Shown here piece after piece: positions 17,956 to 28,436 of a stretch of DNA of 64,000 nucleotides. Source of the stretch: Hyphomicrobiaceae bacterium. GTDB lineage: Bacteria > Pseudomonadota > Alphaproteobacteria > Rhizobiales > Devosiaceae. The position numbers were made by a program, and so were the translations under genes. The stretch is taken from NCBI GenBank assembly GCA_020638065.1, contig JACKJG010000004.1:1-64000 (forward strand), in the 5' to 3' direction. Every line of letters begins with the position of its first letter. The first letter of the stretch is position 1. Under the pieces are notes generated by a model. That model was not told the DNA's origin, searched no databases, and was given only the letters and a program-made list of their open reading frames with translations.

Positions 17956-18109
17956 ACCTGCGCTCCGGGGAGCAACAGGGCTCATATCAGGACTTCTTGG
18001 CAAGGCAAAGCCGCAATCGGGCCGCAGCTCAAGCCATCTCGATGCCCAACTTCGGACACGAAAAGAGGCTTGTCTGATTGGCAAACAAACCCCAATTCCG
18101 GAGGCCCTC

Positions 18110-18808
18110 ATGACCCGTCTAGCCCTAGCTCTCGCCGCCGCGCTGCCCCTGTTGGCCGCACCCGCTTTCGCCGAGGATATGCCGGCGCCGACCATGTCGT
18201 TGACCGGCACCGGCGAAATCACCGCCGAACCGGACATGGCGACAGTTTCGTCCGGCCTTGTCACCGAGGCCAAAACCGCCCGTGAAGCGCTCGATGCCAA
18301 CAATTCCGCCATGGTGGAAATCTTCAAGGTGCTCGAACAGGCGGGCATCGATCAGCGCGATATCCAGACCTCGAACTTCTCCGTCCAGCCGGAATATGCC
18401 CGCAACAACGACACCGGCGTCCGCCGCATCACCGGCTATTCGGTTTCCAACAACGTCACCGTGCGCGTGCGCGACCTCGAAAACCTCGGCACCATGCTCG
18501 ATGCTTTCGTGACCGTCGGCGCCAACCAGATCAACGACATCTCCTTCGGGCTGGACGATACCACAGCGCTTTATGACGAGGCCCGCCGCGCCGCGGTTGC
18601 CGATGCGCTGGCGAAGGCTCAACTCTACGCCGACACCGCCCACGTCACGCTTGGCCCGATCGTCTCGATAACCGAATCCGGAGGTGCCCAGCCTTACGTT
18701 GCCGAGATGGCCATGATGCGGGTCTCCGCCGATGCCCTGCCGGTTTCATCCGGAGAACTGACCATCTCCAGCTCGGTCAACATCACCTGGGCGCTCGAAG
18801 GCGAGTAG
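18110..18808 (+). CDS. SIMPL-domain (DUF541) periplasmic protein
   Basis: 232 residues with a signal peptide (MTRLALALAAALPLLAAPAFA, cleavage before EDMPAP). The mature part is a SIMPL/DUF541 domain: MSLTGTGEITAEPDMATVSSGLVTEAKTA at its start, ALDANNSAMVEIFKVLEQAGI, IQTSNFSVQPEY, and a central TGYSVSNNVTVRVRDLE. Family members such as E. coli YggE are linked to envelope and oxidative-stress tolerance. AATTCCGGAGG precedes the ATG. It is a single gene convergent with the TauE-like gene. Confidence 0.9.
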   Translation: MTRLALALAAALPLLAAPAFAEDMPAPTMSLTGTGEITAEPDMATVSSGLVTEAKTAREALDANNSAMVEIFKVLEQAGIDQRDIQTSNFSVQPEYARNNDTGVRRITGYSVSNNVTVRVRDLENLGTMLDAFVTVGANQINDISFGLDDTTALYDEARRAAVADALAKAQLYADTAHVTLGPIVSITESGGAQPYVAEMAMMRVSADALPVSSGELTISSSVNITWALEGE

Positions 18809-18818
18809 AGGCACGCTC

Positions 18819-19637
18819 TCAGGCAATCGCTTCCCAGAGCATTCTGAGCCCGACAACAAGAAGAAACACGGCGAACACCCGCTCAAGCTGTTTCTTGTCG
18901 AGCCGATGTGCGAGCGCTGCGCCATAGGGAGCCGCGATGGCCGCCGCGACGCCGATAACGATCATTGCCGGCAGGTTGATATAACCCAGGCTGAACGGCG
19001 GCCGCCCATCAACGGCCCAACCTGAAATTATGAAACCCAATGCACCGGGAATGGCGATCAGAACGCCGAGCGCCGAGCCCGTGCCTACCGCCTTGTGCAT
19101 TGGATTGCCGAAAGCCGACAGTGTCGGCACGCTCAATGAGCCGCCGCCAATTCCCATCAGCGCCGAAACGTAGCCGACCACGAAAGCCGAGACGCGATTG
19201 GTCAGCTTCGAGCCACCCAGAGATGACATCAGCATCTTTTGCACCGGCAGGACCACATTGAGTGCCAGAAAGATCGCAACCACCCCGAAAATGATGCGCA
19301 GGGCGTCGCCCGAGTAGATGCGTGCCATCAGCCCGCCGAGCAGCGAGGCCAGCACAATGGGCAGACCCCACAGTTTCAGAACATCGACCATGACCGCACC
19401 GCGCTGATAATGCGCCCGGGCGCTCATCGTTCCCGTCGAGATGATGATCGCCAGTGAGGTTCCCACCGCAACATGCTGGTAGACTTCCGCATCGAACCCG
19501 AGAAATCCGAAGGTCAGTGTCATGGCCGGCACCATGACGATGCCCCCGCCCACACCCAGAAGTCCCGCCATGATCCCCGCGATCACGCCCGATACGATCA
19601 AGGCCGCCATAAGCGGCAAATAGGCTAGCAAATCCAT
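18819..19637 (-). CDS. TauE/SafE family membrane transporter
   Basis: 272-residue integral membrane protein of the sulfite/organosulfonate exporter family. The two typical glycine-rich repeats are visible: GIMAGLLGVGGGIVMVPAMTLTFG near the N-terminus and SALMGIGGGSLSVPTLSAFG in the second half, each next to hydrophobic helices. I start at MDLLAYLP because the upstream extension is non-hydrophobic and overlaps the preceding gene. The start follows the ankyrin gene stop by 2 nt, so the two are co-transcribed. Substrate is unknown; sulfite or a sulfonate is the family precedent. Confidence 0.88.
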   Translation of the reverse strand: MDLLAYLPLMAALIVSGVIAGIMAGLLGVGGGIVMVPAMTLTFGFLGFDAEVYQHVAVGTSLAIIISTGTMSARAHYQRGAVMVDVLKLWGLPIVLASLLGGLMARIYSGDALRIIFGVVAIFLALNVVLPVQKMLMSSLGGSKLTNRVSAFVVGYVSALMGIGGGSLSVPTLSAFGNPMHKAVGTGSALGVLIAIPGALGFIISGWAVDGRPPFSLGYINLPAMIVIGVAAAIAAPYGAALAHRLDKKQLERVFAVFLLVVGLRMLWEAIA

Positions 19638-19639
19638 GT

Positions 19640-20098
19640 TCACCGGGCCTTTGCGATCATGTCGAGAACTTCCTGCCGCCGGTCGGGCGGTCGCGCGCAA
19701 ACCGAATCCTCAAGGCTTTCGCCACCCTTGCCGGTTTGCGTCAGGCTGGCGCCAGCACGAATGAGCATGTCGACGATGGCGACATTGCACCATCCGGCGG
19801 CGTTGTGCAGCGGCGGCCGTCCGTCCGCATTGACCGCCGAGAGATTTGCTCCCGCCACGATCAGCGCCTCGGTGACCGCAAGTCCACCGCGCGCACCAGT
19901 TGCCAGGTAGATCAGCGGGTCGCCCTCGCTTGTGACATAATCGGGATCGCCACCCTCGGCGAGATATTGCCGGACCACGGTAACGTCGTTCTGGATCACG
20001 GCCGTCACGATCGGCGGTTCCTTCTGCGGCCGGGTCTGACTACATCCGGCCACTGGAACGATTATCAGAACGATCAGGAGACCAGGCAGCCAGCGCAT
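19640..20098 (-). CDS. ankyrin-repeat lipoprotein-like protein
   Basis: About 152 residues from the chosen ATG. It has a short lipoprotein-type signal (WLPGLLIVLIIVPVAGCSQ, with VAGC as lipobox). The mature part holds three ankyrin-like units: VTAVIQNDVTVVRQYLAEGGDPDY, GLAVTEALIVAGANLSAVNADG and RPPLHNAAGWCNVAIVDMLIRAGA. It is likely anchored to the outer or inner membrane facing the periplasm and to mediate protein contacts. It sits between the YjbQ gene (2 nt after its stop) and the TauE gene in one leftward unit. Confidence 0.8.
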   Translation of the reverse strand: MRWLPGLLIVLIIVPVAGCSQTRPQKEPPIVTAVIQNDVTVVRQYLAEGGDPDYVTSEGDPLIYLATGARGGLAVTEALIVAGANLSAVNADGRPPLHNAAGWCNVAIVDMLIRAGASLTQTGKGGESLEDSVCARPPDRRQEVLDMIAKAR

Positions 20099-20100
20099 AT

Positions 20101-20523
20101 TCACTCTCCCGTCACATTGATGACGATCTGGCGGCGATGCGGCCGCCGCCGGTGCTCGAACAGGTAGATTCCCTGCCATGTTCCGAGCACCGTTTTGCCG
20201 TCAATTATGGGAATGGAAAGCGAAACCTGAGTTAACGCCGCTTTGACATGTGCCGGCATGTCATCCGGCCCTTCGAGCGTATGCACGAAATAGTCGAGAT
20301 TTTCCGGCACCAGCCGCGAGAAGAATGACACGAGGTCGCGCTGCACATCCGGGTCGGCATTCTCCTGTATGGTCAGCGAACATGACGTGTGACGGCAAAA
20401 CAGAACGAGCATGCCGGTCTCGACGCCGCTCTTGCCCACCTCTCGCTCCACTTCCCGGGTGAACTCATAAAGACCCTGCCCGCGCGTCTCGATCACCAGC
20501 TGGGCAACATGCTGCTGCGTCAT
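20101..20523 (-). CDS. YjbQ/UPF0047 family protein
   Basis: 140-residue cytoplasmic protein of the YjbQ family, whose members show weak thiamine-phosphate synthase activity. Signatures: CRHTSCSLTIQENADPDVQRDL (His/Cys/Ser pocket), TLEGPDDMPAHVKAAL, and a final GTWQGIYLFEHRRRPHRRQIVI with the family's E-HR end. The start overlaps the ArsR-like regulator stop by 4 bp (ATGA), so translation is coupled. The physiological role of the family is unsettled. Confidence 0.9.
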   Translation of the reverse strand: MTQQHVAQLVIETRGQGLYEFTREVEREVGKSGVETGMLVLFCRHTSCSLTIQENADPDVQRDLVSFFSRLVPENLDYFVHTLEGPDDMPAHVKAALTQVSLSIPIIDGKTVLGTWQGIYLFEHRRRPHRRQIVINVTGE

Positions 20524-20834
20524 TCCGCCTGCTCCTGCGCGTCACCCGGCATGAGGTCCCTGAGCCTGACTTTTTCGAAACGTCTGAGCCAGCCAATCGC
20601 CACCTTGTTGAACGGAAGCGGGTTGAGATAATGCCGGCGTTCCCGCCCGTGCCGCCGCGAAATGACCAGTCCGGCGCGCTCCAGAACCTGCAGATGTTTG
20701 TCCGCCGCCTGTCGCGAAATACCAACATCCTCAGCAAGCTGACTGACCGATCGGCCAGCCTTTTTCAGCAAGGCGTCAAGCATGTCACGGCGGTTCGGGT
20801 CGGCCAGAGCCTGGAAAACGGAATCACGGTCCAT
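20520..20834 (-). CDS. ArsR-type winged-helix regulator
   Basis: 104-residue DNA-binding protein. The winged helix spans most of it: FQALADPNRRDMLDALL, the recognition region VSQLAEDVGISRQAADKHLQVLERAGLV, and the wing ISRRHGRERRHYLNPLP. Metal-site cysteines of ArsR/SmtB are absent, so it is more likely a non-metal sensor of the SdpR type. First gene of the unit regulator - YjbQ - ankyrin - TauE, and probably autoregulatory, but no operator could be identified. Confidence 0.87.
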   Translation of the reverse strand: MDRDSVFQALADPNRRDMLDALLKKAGRSVSQLAEDVGISRQAADKHLQVLERAGLVISRRHGRERRHYLNPLPFNKVAIGWLRRFEKVRLRDLMPGDAQEQAE

Positions 20835-20977
20835 GCCTGATTATGCAACCAGGTGGCTGCGCAAAAAAGCAGCTTCTGTCACTCCTCACCCTTTGCGTGA
20901 ACTGTGCGAAGAATACCTGCCAACCGATTCAAATGACTCATCATTCCCGCGAGCCAGACTTGAATCAATCTGTGAAG

Positions 20978-21595
20978 TCAGACACTTCGGACTGGTTGCC
21001 GGAGAACCGTCTTGAGTTTTTCCGGTGCCACGCGCCGCGGATCGTTAAGATAGATCTCGTGGTGGTGCCCGTTTTCAACCAGGCCGTTGGCCGGCAGAAA
21101 CTCACTGTGCAATTTGGCAATCGTCGGAGCCTCCGCCGAATAGGGGCCCAAATGCATGATCTGCACGCTCAGTCCCTCGTCAAATGTTTCGAGCCTGAGG
21201 CTCGCTGGCGGCTCGCCACCGACCTTCTTCACCGCTGCGTCCCGGGCCTCGACAAACGCCTCTTGGGTAACCCAATCGGGTGCCATAACCATCATGGTCC
21301 ATTTCCAGGCGCCACGATCTCCCTTGATGAAAGCGTTCATGTCATCGGCCCACCACAAGCCTTCGAGCGGCGGCACGACATGGTCCTTGCCAAGCTCCTT
21401 CTTCGCCCAGAATTTGAGCGGATAGGCGATGCTATAGAGCCACTGAACGCATAGCCCATATTCCTCTGAGACGTTCGGATCGCCCATGCCATCGACTTTG
21501 AAGAACTGCATCTTGGGCACATCGACAATCGCGAACGTTTTCGCCGATGGCTGATAAAGCGCCTTCAGTTGTTTCTTGAAATCCACCTTCTCCAT
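20978..21595 (-). CDS. GyrI-like small-molecule-binding domain protein
   Basis: About 205 residues from MEKVDFKK. The frame upstream lacks a good ribosome site. It matches the stand-alone GyrI-like family: KQLKALYQPSAKTFAIVDVPKMQFFKVDGMGDPN at the start, WTMMVMAPDWVT in the middle, and VQIMHLGPYSAEAPTIAKLHSEFL with ENGHHHEIYLNDPRRVAPEKLKTVLRQPV at the end. These proteins share the effector-binding fold of AraC/GyrI regulators without a DNA-binding domain, and some hydrolyse cyclopropanoid toxins. Ligand unknown. Confidence 0.85.
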   Translation of the reverse strand: MEKVDFKKQLKALYQPSAKTFAIVDVPKMQFFKVDGMGDPNVSEEYGLCVQWLYSIAYPLKFWAKKELGKDHVVPPLEGLWWADDMNAFIKGDRGAWKWTMMVMAPDWVTQEAFVEARDAAVKKVGGEPPASLRLETFDEGLSVQIMHLGPYSAEAPTIAKLHSEFLPANGLVENGHHHEIYLNDPRRVAPEKLKTVLRQPVRSV

Positions 21596-21714
21596 GCCGC
21601 CTCTCCTCAATTTGCCCACAAATCCGGTCCAGCGTCCAAATCCTGCATCAGGATTGACCTTGCGCAAGCACGCGCCATAACCTGTCAGCATCAATTCGCG
21701 CCCTGGAGGTTCAC

Positions 21715-22392
21715 GTGCGTCATTTCATCGAAGCTTTGGCCGTTTCGCTGGCGCTTGCGCTTTTCGTACCAGCCGCCGCCTCGGCCCAGGAAAATGGCGC
21801 CAGCGTGCAGTTTTCGCTTTTGGACATCCAGAACCTCACCGTTTCCAAGATCATCGATATCGACAAGGACTATACCGACCAATATGGCGGCAATGCCCCT
21901 GCACCCTTCCGGCTCTATGTGCCGCAAACTGAAGGCATCACGCCGCTCTACAAGACGCCTGAGGAAGGCTTTGACACACTGATCGAGGTCATTTTCGCGA
22001 CCGAGGACCGCCAGCTGGTTGAGAATATCCGCTTCACGCCCATGACCATCGCCCTGGGCCCGTTGGATGAGCGCCAGCAGACCATGCTGCAATTGATGCG
22101 AGACAATGTCTTCGCCGGTTTCACCAACGGCTACGATGACGTGCATTATGTGGGCGCCCGCGCCACCAAGGTAAACACCTATGATGCCGTTGAGGTTTTG
22201 GGCCTCTATACCGATCCCGAATTCGGCAAGATGTATCTGCGCATCGTCGGCATTCTCAATCCGGATTCAGAGAAAACCGTTTTCGCGATCGCGAACGTCG
22301 CAAGCAAATATCTCAGCCTGCCGACGCCGGACGATTTCGACAAGACCCGGACCGGCTACATGCTCTCGAAATTCGAGTTTCTGCCGCAATAG
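21715..22392 (+). CDS. secreted protein of unknown function
   Basis: 225 residues starting at a GTG with GGAGG 5 nt upstream. The N-terminus is a clear signal peptide (FIEALAVSLALALFVPAAASAQ). The mature part is soluble, has no Cys, and is mixed in predicted secondary structure (FSLLDIQNLTVSKIIDIDKDYTDQYG, RFTPMTIALGPLDERQQTMLQL). I do not recognise the family. It is transcribed alone, convergent with the HlyU gene and divergent from the GyrI-like gene. Probably periplasmic. Confidence 0.75.
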   Translation: MRHFIEALAVSLALALFVPAAASAQENGASVQFSLLDIQNLTVSKIIDIDKDYTDQYGGNAPAPFRLYVPQTEGITPLYKTPEEGFDTLIEVIFATEDRQLVENIRFTPMTIALGPLDERQQTMLQLMRDNVFAGFTNGYDDVHYVGARATKVNTYDAVEVLGLYTDPEFGKMYLRIVGILNPDSEKTVFAIANVASKYLSLPTPDDFDKTRTGYMLSKFEFLPQ

Positions 22393-22401
22393 GCGCAAGC
22401 A

Positions 22402-22689
22402 CTAGCCAAACACCCCGTCGCCCTGCTCGTCGATGATCTGACGCGCCTTTTGCAGTGCGGCCGAGGCAGCCAGGTCTGACGTCATGAGCCGGTCGGCCCG
22501 GATGAACCGGTGCACCTTTTCCTCGCCGTCGACAACTTTTGCGATTTCGCCGCAGAGCTGAAACTCGCTGCCCGTACGCATTTCCACGGCCCGAATGGCA
22601 AAATCCCTGTAGGTGTCGCTGTCCAGCACCTTGCCAGTGCCGCCATTATCATCGCCGCCACCACCAAAGAGCTTTTTGAGAAAGGACAT
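22402..22689 (-). CDS. HlyU family protein
   Basis: Small 95-residue protein. The N-terminus MSFLKKLFGGGGDD and the C-terminal VHRFIRADRLMTSDLAASAALQKARQIIDEQG match the HlyU family common in alphaproteobacteria (not the ArsR-type Vibrio HlyU). I start at MSFLKKLF, since the upstream extension is not conserved in character. Function is poorly defined in this group. It is downstream of the HxlR regulator gene on the same strand (about 60 nt apart) and convergent with the secreted unknown protein. Confidence 0.78.
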   Translation of the reverse strand: MSFLKKLFGGGGDDNGGTGKVLDSDTYRDFAIRAVEMRTGSEFQLCGEIAKVVDGEEKVHRFIRADRLMTSDLAASAALQKARQIIDEQGDGVFG

Positions 22690-22752
22690 CCCGGTCTCCG
22701 ATCTGTTCGTTCGTGCCAGCAAACCCTGTTTGCTTCGCTGGCGCAACTCCGC

Positions 22753-23088
22753 TCAGGCACTTTCCCGTCTGATCTGTTCTTCGCCAAACGCGGCCATGGC
22801 TGCAATCACCGGCTCGAGCGCCCACCCGCGCGCCGTCAGCGTGTACTCGGTTTTCGGGGGAACGGTGGGGAAGATCGTCTTATCGACAAGCCCTTGATCC
22901 ACCAGCATATTGAGCCGCTCCGCGAGCATGCGCGGGCTGATCCCGGCAAGCGACCGCTGCAATTGAGAATAGCGTTTTGTCCCCGACAGAAGGTCCCGGA
23001 CGATCAGCGTTGTCCACTTGCCTGAGATGATCTCCGCTGTCCGCGCTACTGGACAATCTGTTTCGCAATCGTCTTCCAGTTTCAACAT
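22753..23088 (-). CDS. HxlR-family transcriptional regulator
   Basis: About 111 residues from the ATG with GAGG 8 nt upstream. The winged helix is typical for HxlR: CPVARTAEIISGKWTTLIVRDLLSG, then KRYSQLQRSLAGISPRMLAERLNMLVDQGLV and the wing KTEYTLTARGWALEPVI. The N-terminal Cys in ETDCPV is the conserved, often redox-sensing, position of the family. It is divergent from a small membrane-protein gene, and a partial palindrome in the gap (23137-23153) is the probable operator. Confidence 0.9.
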   Translation of the reverse strand: MLKLEDDCETDCPVARTAEIISGKWTTLIVRDLLSGTKRYSQLQRSLAGISPRMLAERLNMLVDQGLVDKTIFPTVPPKTEYTLTARGWALEPVIAAMAAFGEEQIRRESA

Positions 23089-23136
23089 CCAATCCCTCGG
23101 CATCTCCCATTCCGAAACCAAATTCATACTATGGAA

Positions 23137-23153
23137 AAGGTAACTACTTCCTT
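23137..23153. promoter_or_regulatory. candidate HxlR operator
   Basis: The imperfect 17-bp inverted repeat AAGGTAACTACTTCCTT lies in the gap between the HxlR gene and the divergent membrane-protein gene. Four outer bases on each side match exactly (AAGG/CCTT). HxlR-type regulators usually bind such dyads next to their own gene and repress the divergent target. This is an assignment by position only. Confidence 0.4.
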
Positions 23154-23211
23154 TTTTATATCTAAGGATTTATCTCCGGTCAATCGCTGCCGCAAACGAA
23201 AGGAACATCCG

Positions 23212-23604
23212 ATGCGCCGATTGAAAATCCTGCTCTGGATCATTGCGATTTCGCAACTGGTTCTGGGCGCACTCACGCTCATTGCCCCCGCCACGTTTTT
23301 CGGCTGGATGGGTCTGACCCCGCCGGCCGCCGACAACAATTACATGCTTGGCATGCTCGCTGCCCGCTTCTTCGCTTACGGAATTGGCATGATCTGGCTA
23401 GCCCGGCAGACGGAACCGAGCCTGTTTTGGATCAGGAACATGGTCTTCATTCAGGCGGTCGATTTCGCGGTCGGTGCGTTCTACCTGGCGACCGGCGCCA
23501 TCGGCCCCGAAACCGCCGCCTTCCCGATGTTCAACGCTGCCCTGTTCGGCAGCCTGCTCTGGCTGTGGAGCCGGCCCCAGGCGAGTCTGGCCAATGTCGG
23601 CTGA
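23212..23604 (+). CDS. small four-helix membrane protein
   Basis: 130 residues from MRRLKILLW, with AAGGA 8 nt upstream. Four hydrophobic helices are visible (LLWIIAISQLVLGALTLIAP, MLAARFFAYGIGMIWLA, NMVFIQAVDFAVGAFYLATG, FPMFNAALFGSLLWLW). I cannot name the family. It is divergent from the HxlR regulator and so is its likely target. It ends just before the bidirectional terminator shared with rpoD. Confidence 0.75.
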   Translation: MRRLKILLWIIAISQLVLGALTLIAPATFFGWMGLTPPAADNNYMLGMLAARFFAYGIGMIWLARQTEPSLFWIRNMVFIQAVDFAVGAFYLATGAIGPETAAFPMFNAALFGSLLWLWSRPQASLANVG

Positions 23605-23613
23605 AAACAAAAA

Positions 23614-23634
23614 GGCGGCCAAAGGCCGCCTTTT
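23614..23634. terminator. intrinsic terminator, membrane gene / rpoD junction
   Basis: GGCGGCC-AAA-GGCCGCC stem-loop followed by TTTT on the plus strand and flanked by an A-run, so it can also act on the opposite transcript. It lies between the convergent membrane-protein gene and rpoD. Confidence 0.9.
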
Positions 23635-23635
23635 C

Positions 23636-25642
<2,007 letters not shown>

Positions 25643-25874
25643 CAAAACGTCTCCAACGCCACGAAGCCGCGTTCTGCGGCCAGGGCGGTTAAAAATGTGG
25701 TGTCGCGAATGCGGGTGCGGAACCCTTGCTGATCAAAGAAATTTGTCCGTTCGCTCGGGGCAGGCACTTTATTGGCAAAGCTCATACGGCCGTCTCGTCT
25801 CACGCACTCTCAGGTGCAAAGCGAATCGCTGCACGATGATACGCAAAAAAGCGCGCAACGCCGACGGCTCATTT

Positions 25875-27812
25875 TCAAAAGCCGGGTGTTGCACGTCCCG
25901 ATAGCGAACCAAACCCCTCGATCAACGCTTCCGTTCCGTCCACGCTGGCGATCTGATTCTGGATGTCTTTCAGCCGTTCAAATGATTCTTCGCTTGGGTC
26001 CTGCCCGAGCGCCAATTCGGCTGCCTTGAGTTCTCTATTTAGCTGAACGGATTTGTAATGCAAGGCCAGGGCGTGATGAAGTCCGGTCTGTGCGTCAATC
26101 AGCGCCACATCCTCGCCCCATTGCCAGATGCCCTGCCGGCGCAGCAATTCGTCCATACGCGCCATGTCATCGCCAAATCCGAGTCCAGCCACCCGCGCGC
26201 TCAAAGGCTCACCATCCGGCACTTCGCCTGACCCGATCAGATCAATGACCGTGCCAAGCAATTTGCGCGCCTCCGGAGAGTCGAAATCGAGCGCAGCCAG
26301 CCGCTCCATTTCCTCTTCGGCCAGTTCGGGATGATTGATCAGGCTCATCAGGATCACCGCCTCCCGCGCACTGATGGCGTTGGCCGCGGCACCCCGCAGC
26401 AACATCGAATTGCGCAGGGAGTCGGAGACGACCCGCTTCGGGCTCGCCCCCTGAAACGCCCCGCCGCGCCGTCCGCCGGTGCCGGAATAGGGCCGCCCGC
26501 CCTGCAGCCAGTTGCCGCCGCGCCGGCTGGACGTGAAGAGTGACTGGATGCGCTCGTCCATCGCCTGTTGATAATGCCGGCGCACGCTCTGATCGCCGAT
26601 CATCGCCACCTTGCCGCGAAGCGCCTGCTCCAAAGCGGCCCGGCCTTCCGGGGTTTCCGGCAATCCCGCAGCCGTTTCCACCGCCCAGACGCTATCGACC
26701 AGCGCCCGGGCGCCGGAGATCAGCACCTCAAACGCTTCGGCACCCGATTTGGCAATCAGATCGTCCGGATCGAGCCCTTCGGGCAGGGTTGCCACCCGGA
26801 TCGACTTTCCCGGCTGCAACATCGGCAACACCACATCGAGCGTTCGTGCCATGGCGCGTTGCCCGGCGCTGTCGCCGTCAAAACAAAGGATGGGCGTATC
26901 GGTCATCCGCCACAAAAGGGTGACATGCTCCTCGGTCAGCGCCGTGCCGAGCGGCGCGACCGTGCCCTCGAACCCGGCCCTCACCGCCGCGATCACGTCG
27001 AGATAGCCCTCGACAACGATGACCGGCTTCCCCTCGCCCGCCGCCTTGCGCGCCGCATCGCCATTGTAAAGCGTCAGCCGCTTCTTGAAGAGATCGGTCT
27101 CGGGCGAATTGAGATATTTGGCCGGCACGTCCGGACTGAGCGCCCGTCCCCCGAACGCGATGATCCGCCCCCGAAAGTCGCGGATCGGAAACATCACCCG
27201 GTTGCGGAACCTGTCATAGGGCAGCGCCGCGTCCTCGCGGGTCACGATCAGCCCGGCCGCGTCCATCAGTTCGGCGCTGACCCCATTGGCCGCCAGATGC
27301 TCCTTGAGCCCGTTGCGGCTGTCCGGCGCATAGCCGATTCGGAACCGGACCTGCTCTTTCGGGCTGACCCCGCGTTCATTGAGATATCCGCGCGCCTGCG
27401 CCCCGATATTGTGGCTGAGCGCCGCCTCGAAATAGCCGGCGGCAAGCTCCATCACGTCATAAAGGCTCTTGCGTTCGCGGTCGCGTTCTTCTGCCCGCTC
27501 GTCGCGCGCCGGCATCGGAACCCCGGCCAGCCCCGCCAGCTTTTCCACCGCCTCGGGAAAGCTCATGCCCCCGCGCTCGGTCAGAAACCGGAAATGATCG
27601 CCCGTCACCCCGCAACCAAAGCAATGGTAGATGCCCTTGCGGTCGTCGGCATGAAAGCTCGGCGTTTTCTCGCCGTGAAACGGGCAACAGGCCCACATGT
27701 CCCCCCGGCCCGGCTGGCTCTTGCGCTTGTCCCATTGCACATATTCGCCCACGACCTGCGAAATCGGCAGGCGCTGACGGATCTCGTCCAGAAAGGTATC
27801 GGAAAAACGCAT
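25875..27812 (-). CDS. dnaG: DNA primase
   Basis: 645-residue replication primase. The N-terminal CHC2 zinc module is complete (CCPFH at about 42-46 and CFGCG at 64-68). The Toprim catalytic region follows (VIVVEGYLDVIAAVRAGFEGTVAPLGTALT, then LCFDGDSAGQRA). The C-terminal helicase-binding domain ends near residue 645. The gene precedes rpoD with a 230-nt gap. Starts at MRFSDTFLDEIRQRL. Nothing unusual. Confidence 0.97.
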   Translation of the reverse strand: MRFSDTFLDEIRQRLPISQVVGEYVQWDKRKSQPGRGDMWACCPFHGEKTPSFHADDRKGIYHCFGCGVTGDHFRFLTERGGMSFPEAVEKLAGLAGVPMPARDERAEERDRERKSLYDVMELAAGYFEAALSHNIGAQARGYLNERGVSPKEQVRFRIGYAPDSRNGLKEHLAANGVSAELMDAAGLIVTREDAALPYDRFRNRVMFPIRDFRGRIIAFGGRALSPDVPAKYLNSPETDLFKKRLTLYNGDAARKAAGEGKPVIVVEGYLDVIAAVRAGFEGTVAPLGTALTEEHVTLLWRMTDTPILCFDGDSAGQRAMARTLDVVLPMLQPGKSIRVATLPEGLDPDDLIAKSGAEAFEVLISGARALVDSVWAVETAAGLPETPEGRAALEQALRGKVAMIGDQSVRRHYQQAMDERIQSLFTSSRRGGNWLQGGRPYSGTGGRRGGAFQGASPKRVVSDSLRNSMLLRGAAANAISAREAVILMSLINHPELAEEEMERLAALDFDSPEARKLLGTVIDLIGSGEVPDGEPLSARVAGLGFGDDMARMDELLRRQGIWQWGEDVALIDAQTGLHHALALHYKSVQLNRELKAAELALGQDPSEESFERLKDIQNQIASVDGTEALIEGFGSLSGRATPGF

Positions 27813-27845
27813 GGGGCTAGAGATAGGGACCAGAGACCGAACTGT

Positions 27846-28436
27846 CTACGAACCTTGAATCAAAAACACAGGAATCCTGCAATTTCCATCTTCGCTTGGA
27901 TGATAAGAAAGGGCAAAGATGACCTTTGTGAAGCCACAAAGGTCAAGGCTGTTTGCTGACAGCCAGTCCGATACTCGGGGTTCGTTGAGTTCGAATTCAT
28001 CGGTAACGACCAAAAGCCAATTCTCAACGTATTTATCGGAGTACTTTGCGAGCTTTTCTGCCTTTTTCCTTATTCTCTCGCCAAGTTCTTGGATGAGGTC
28101 GGATTCATCCCACACTTTGTAACAATGAATTCCAGTCTTAAGCGTCTCTTCGAGAGCCTCCTGACAGACCAATTCGGTATGCTCGACGGAGATTTTTGTG
28201 CCGTCTTTTTCAAACCAGCAATCTGGGGGGTCATCTTTTCCCATGTGTGTCACTTCGCACACGCGGCCTTCAAGAGCTTCCAAAACCTCCTCAACGGCTC
28301 CCGTTTCCGCAATCGGTTTGTTCCGCCAGGCCCAATAGTCTTGATAACCGCGCACGTTTCCGCGGATCAGCGCCAATTCCTCTTCTGATAAGTCGTCATC
28401 CAATTTGAGCCCTACCGATCCAATATCCCCGGCCAA
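27846..28436 (-). CDS. unknown low-GC protein, nuclease-fold-like
   Basis: About 196 residues; the start is uncertain (TTG at 28436 or a later TTG at 28397), and its 5' end overlaps the YHS gene 3' end. The DNA is visibly richer in A/T than both neighbours. The central PPDCWFEKDG-TKISVEHTEL has the D-x(n)-ExT look of PD-(D/E)XK-type proteins, followed by a helix and a LLVVTDEFEL strand. I do not recognise the family. A foreign, possibly defence-related orphan is plausible but unproven. Confidence 0.6.
   Translation of the reverse strand: MAGDIGSVGLKLDDDLSEEELALIRGNVRGYQDYWAWRNKPIAETGAVEEVLEALEGRVCEVTHMGKDDPPDCWFEKDGTKISVEHTELVCQEALEETLKTGIHCYKVWDESDLIQELGERIRKKAEKLAKYSDKYVENWLLVVTDEFELNEPRVSDWLSANSLDLCGFTKVIFALSYHPSEDGNCRIPVFLIQGS

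Noticed and set aside
26568..27959. 463-codon open frame on the plus strand
   Set aside because: Lies entirely antisense to dnaG. Its protein is Arg/His/Pro-rich without any family signature, as expected for a shadow frame in GC-rich DNA.
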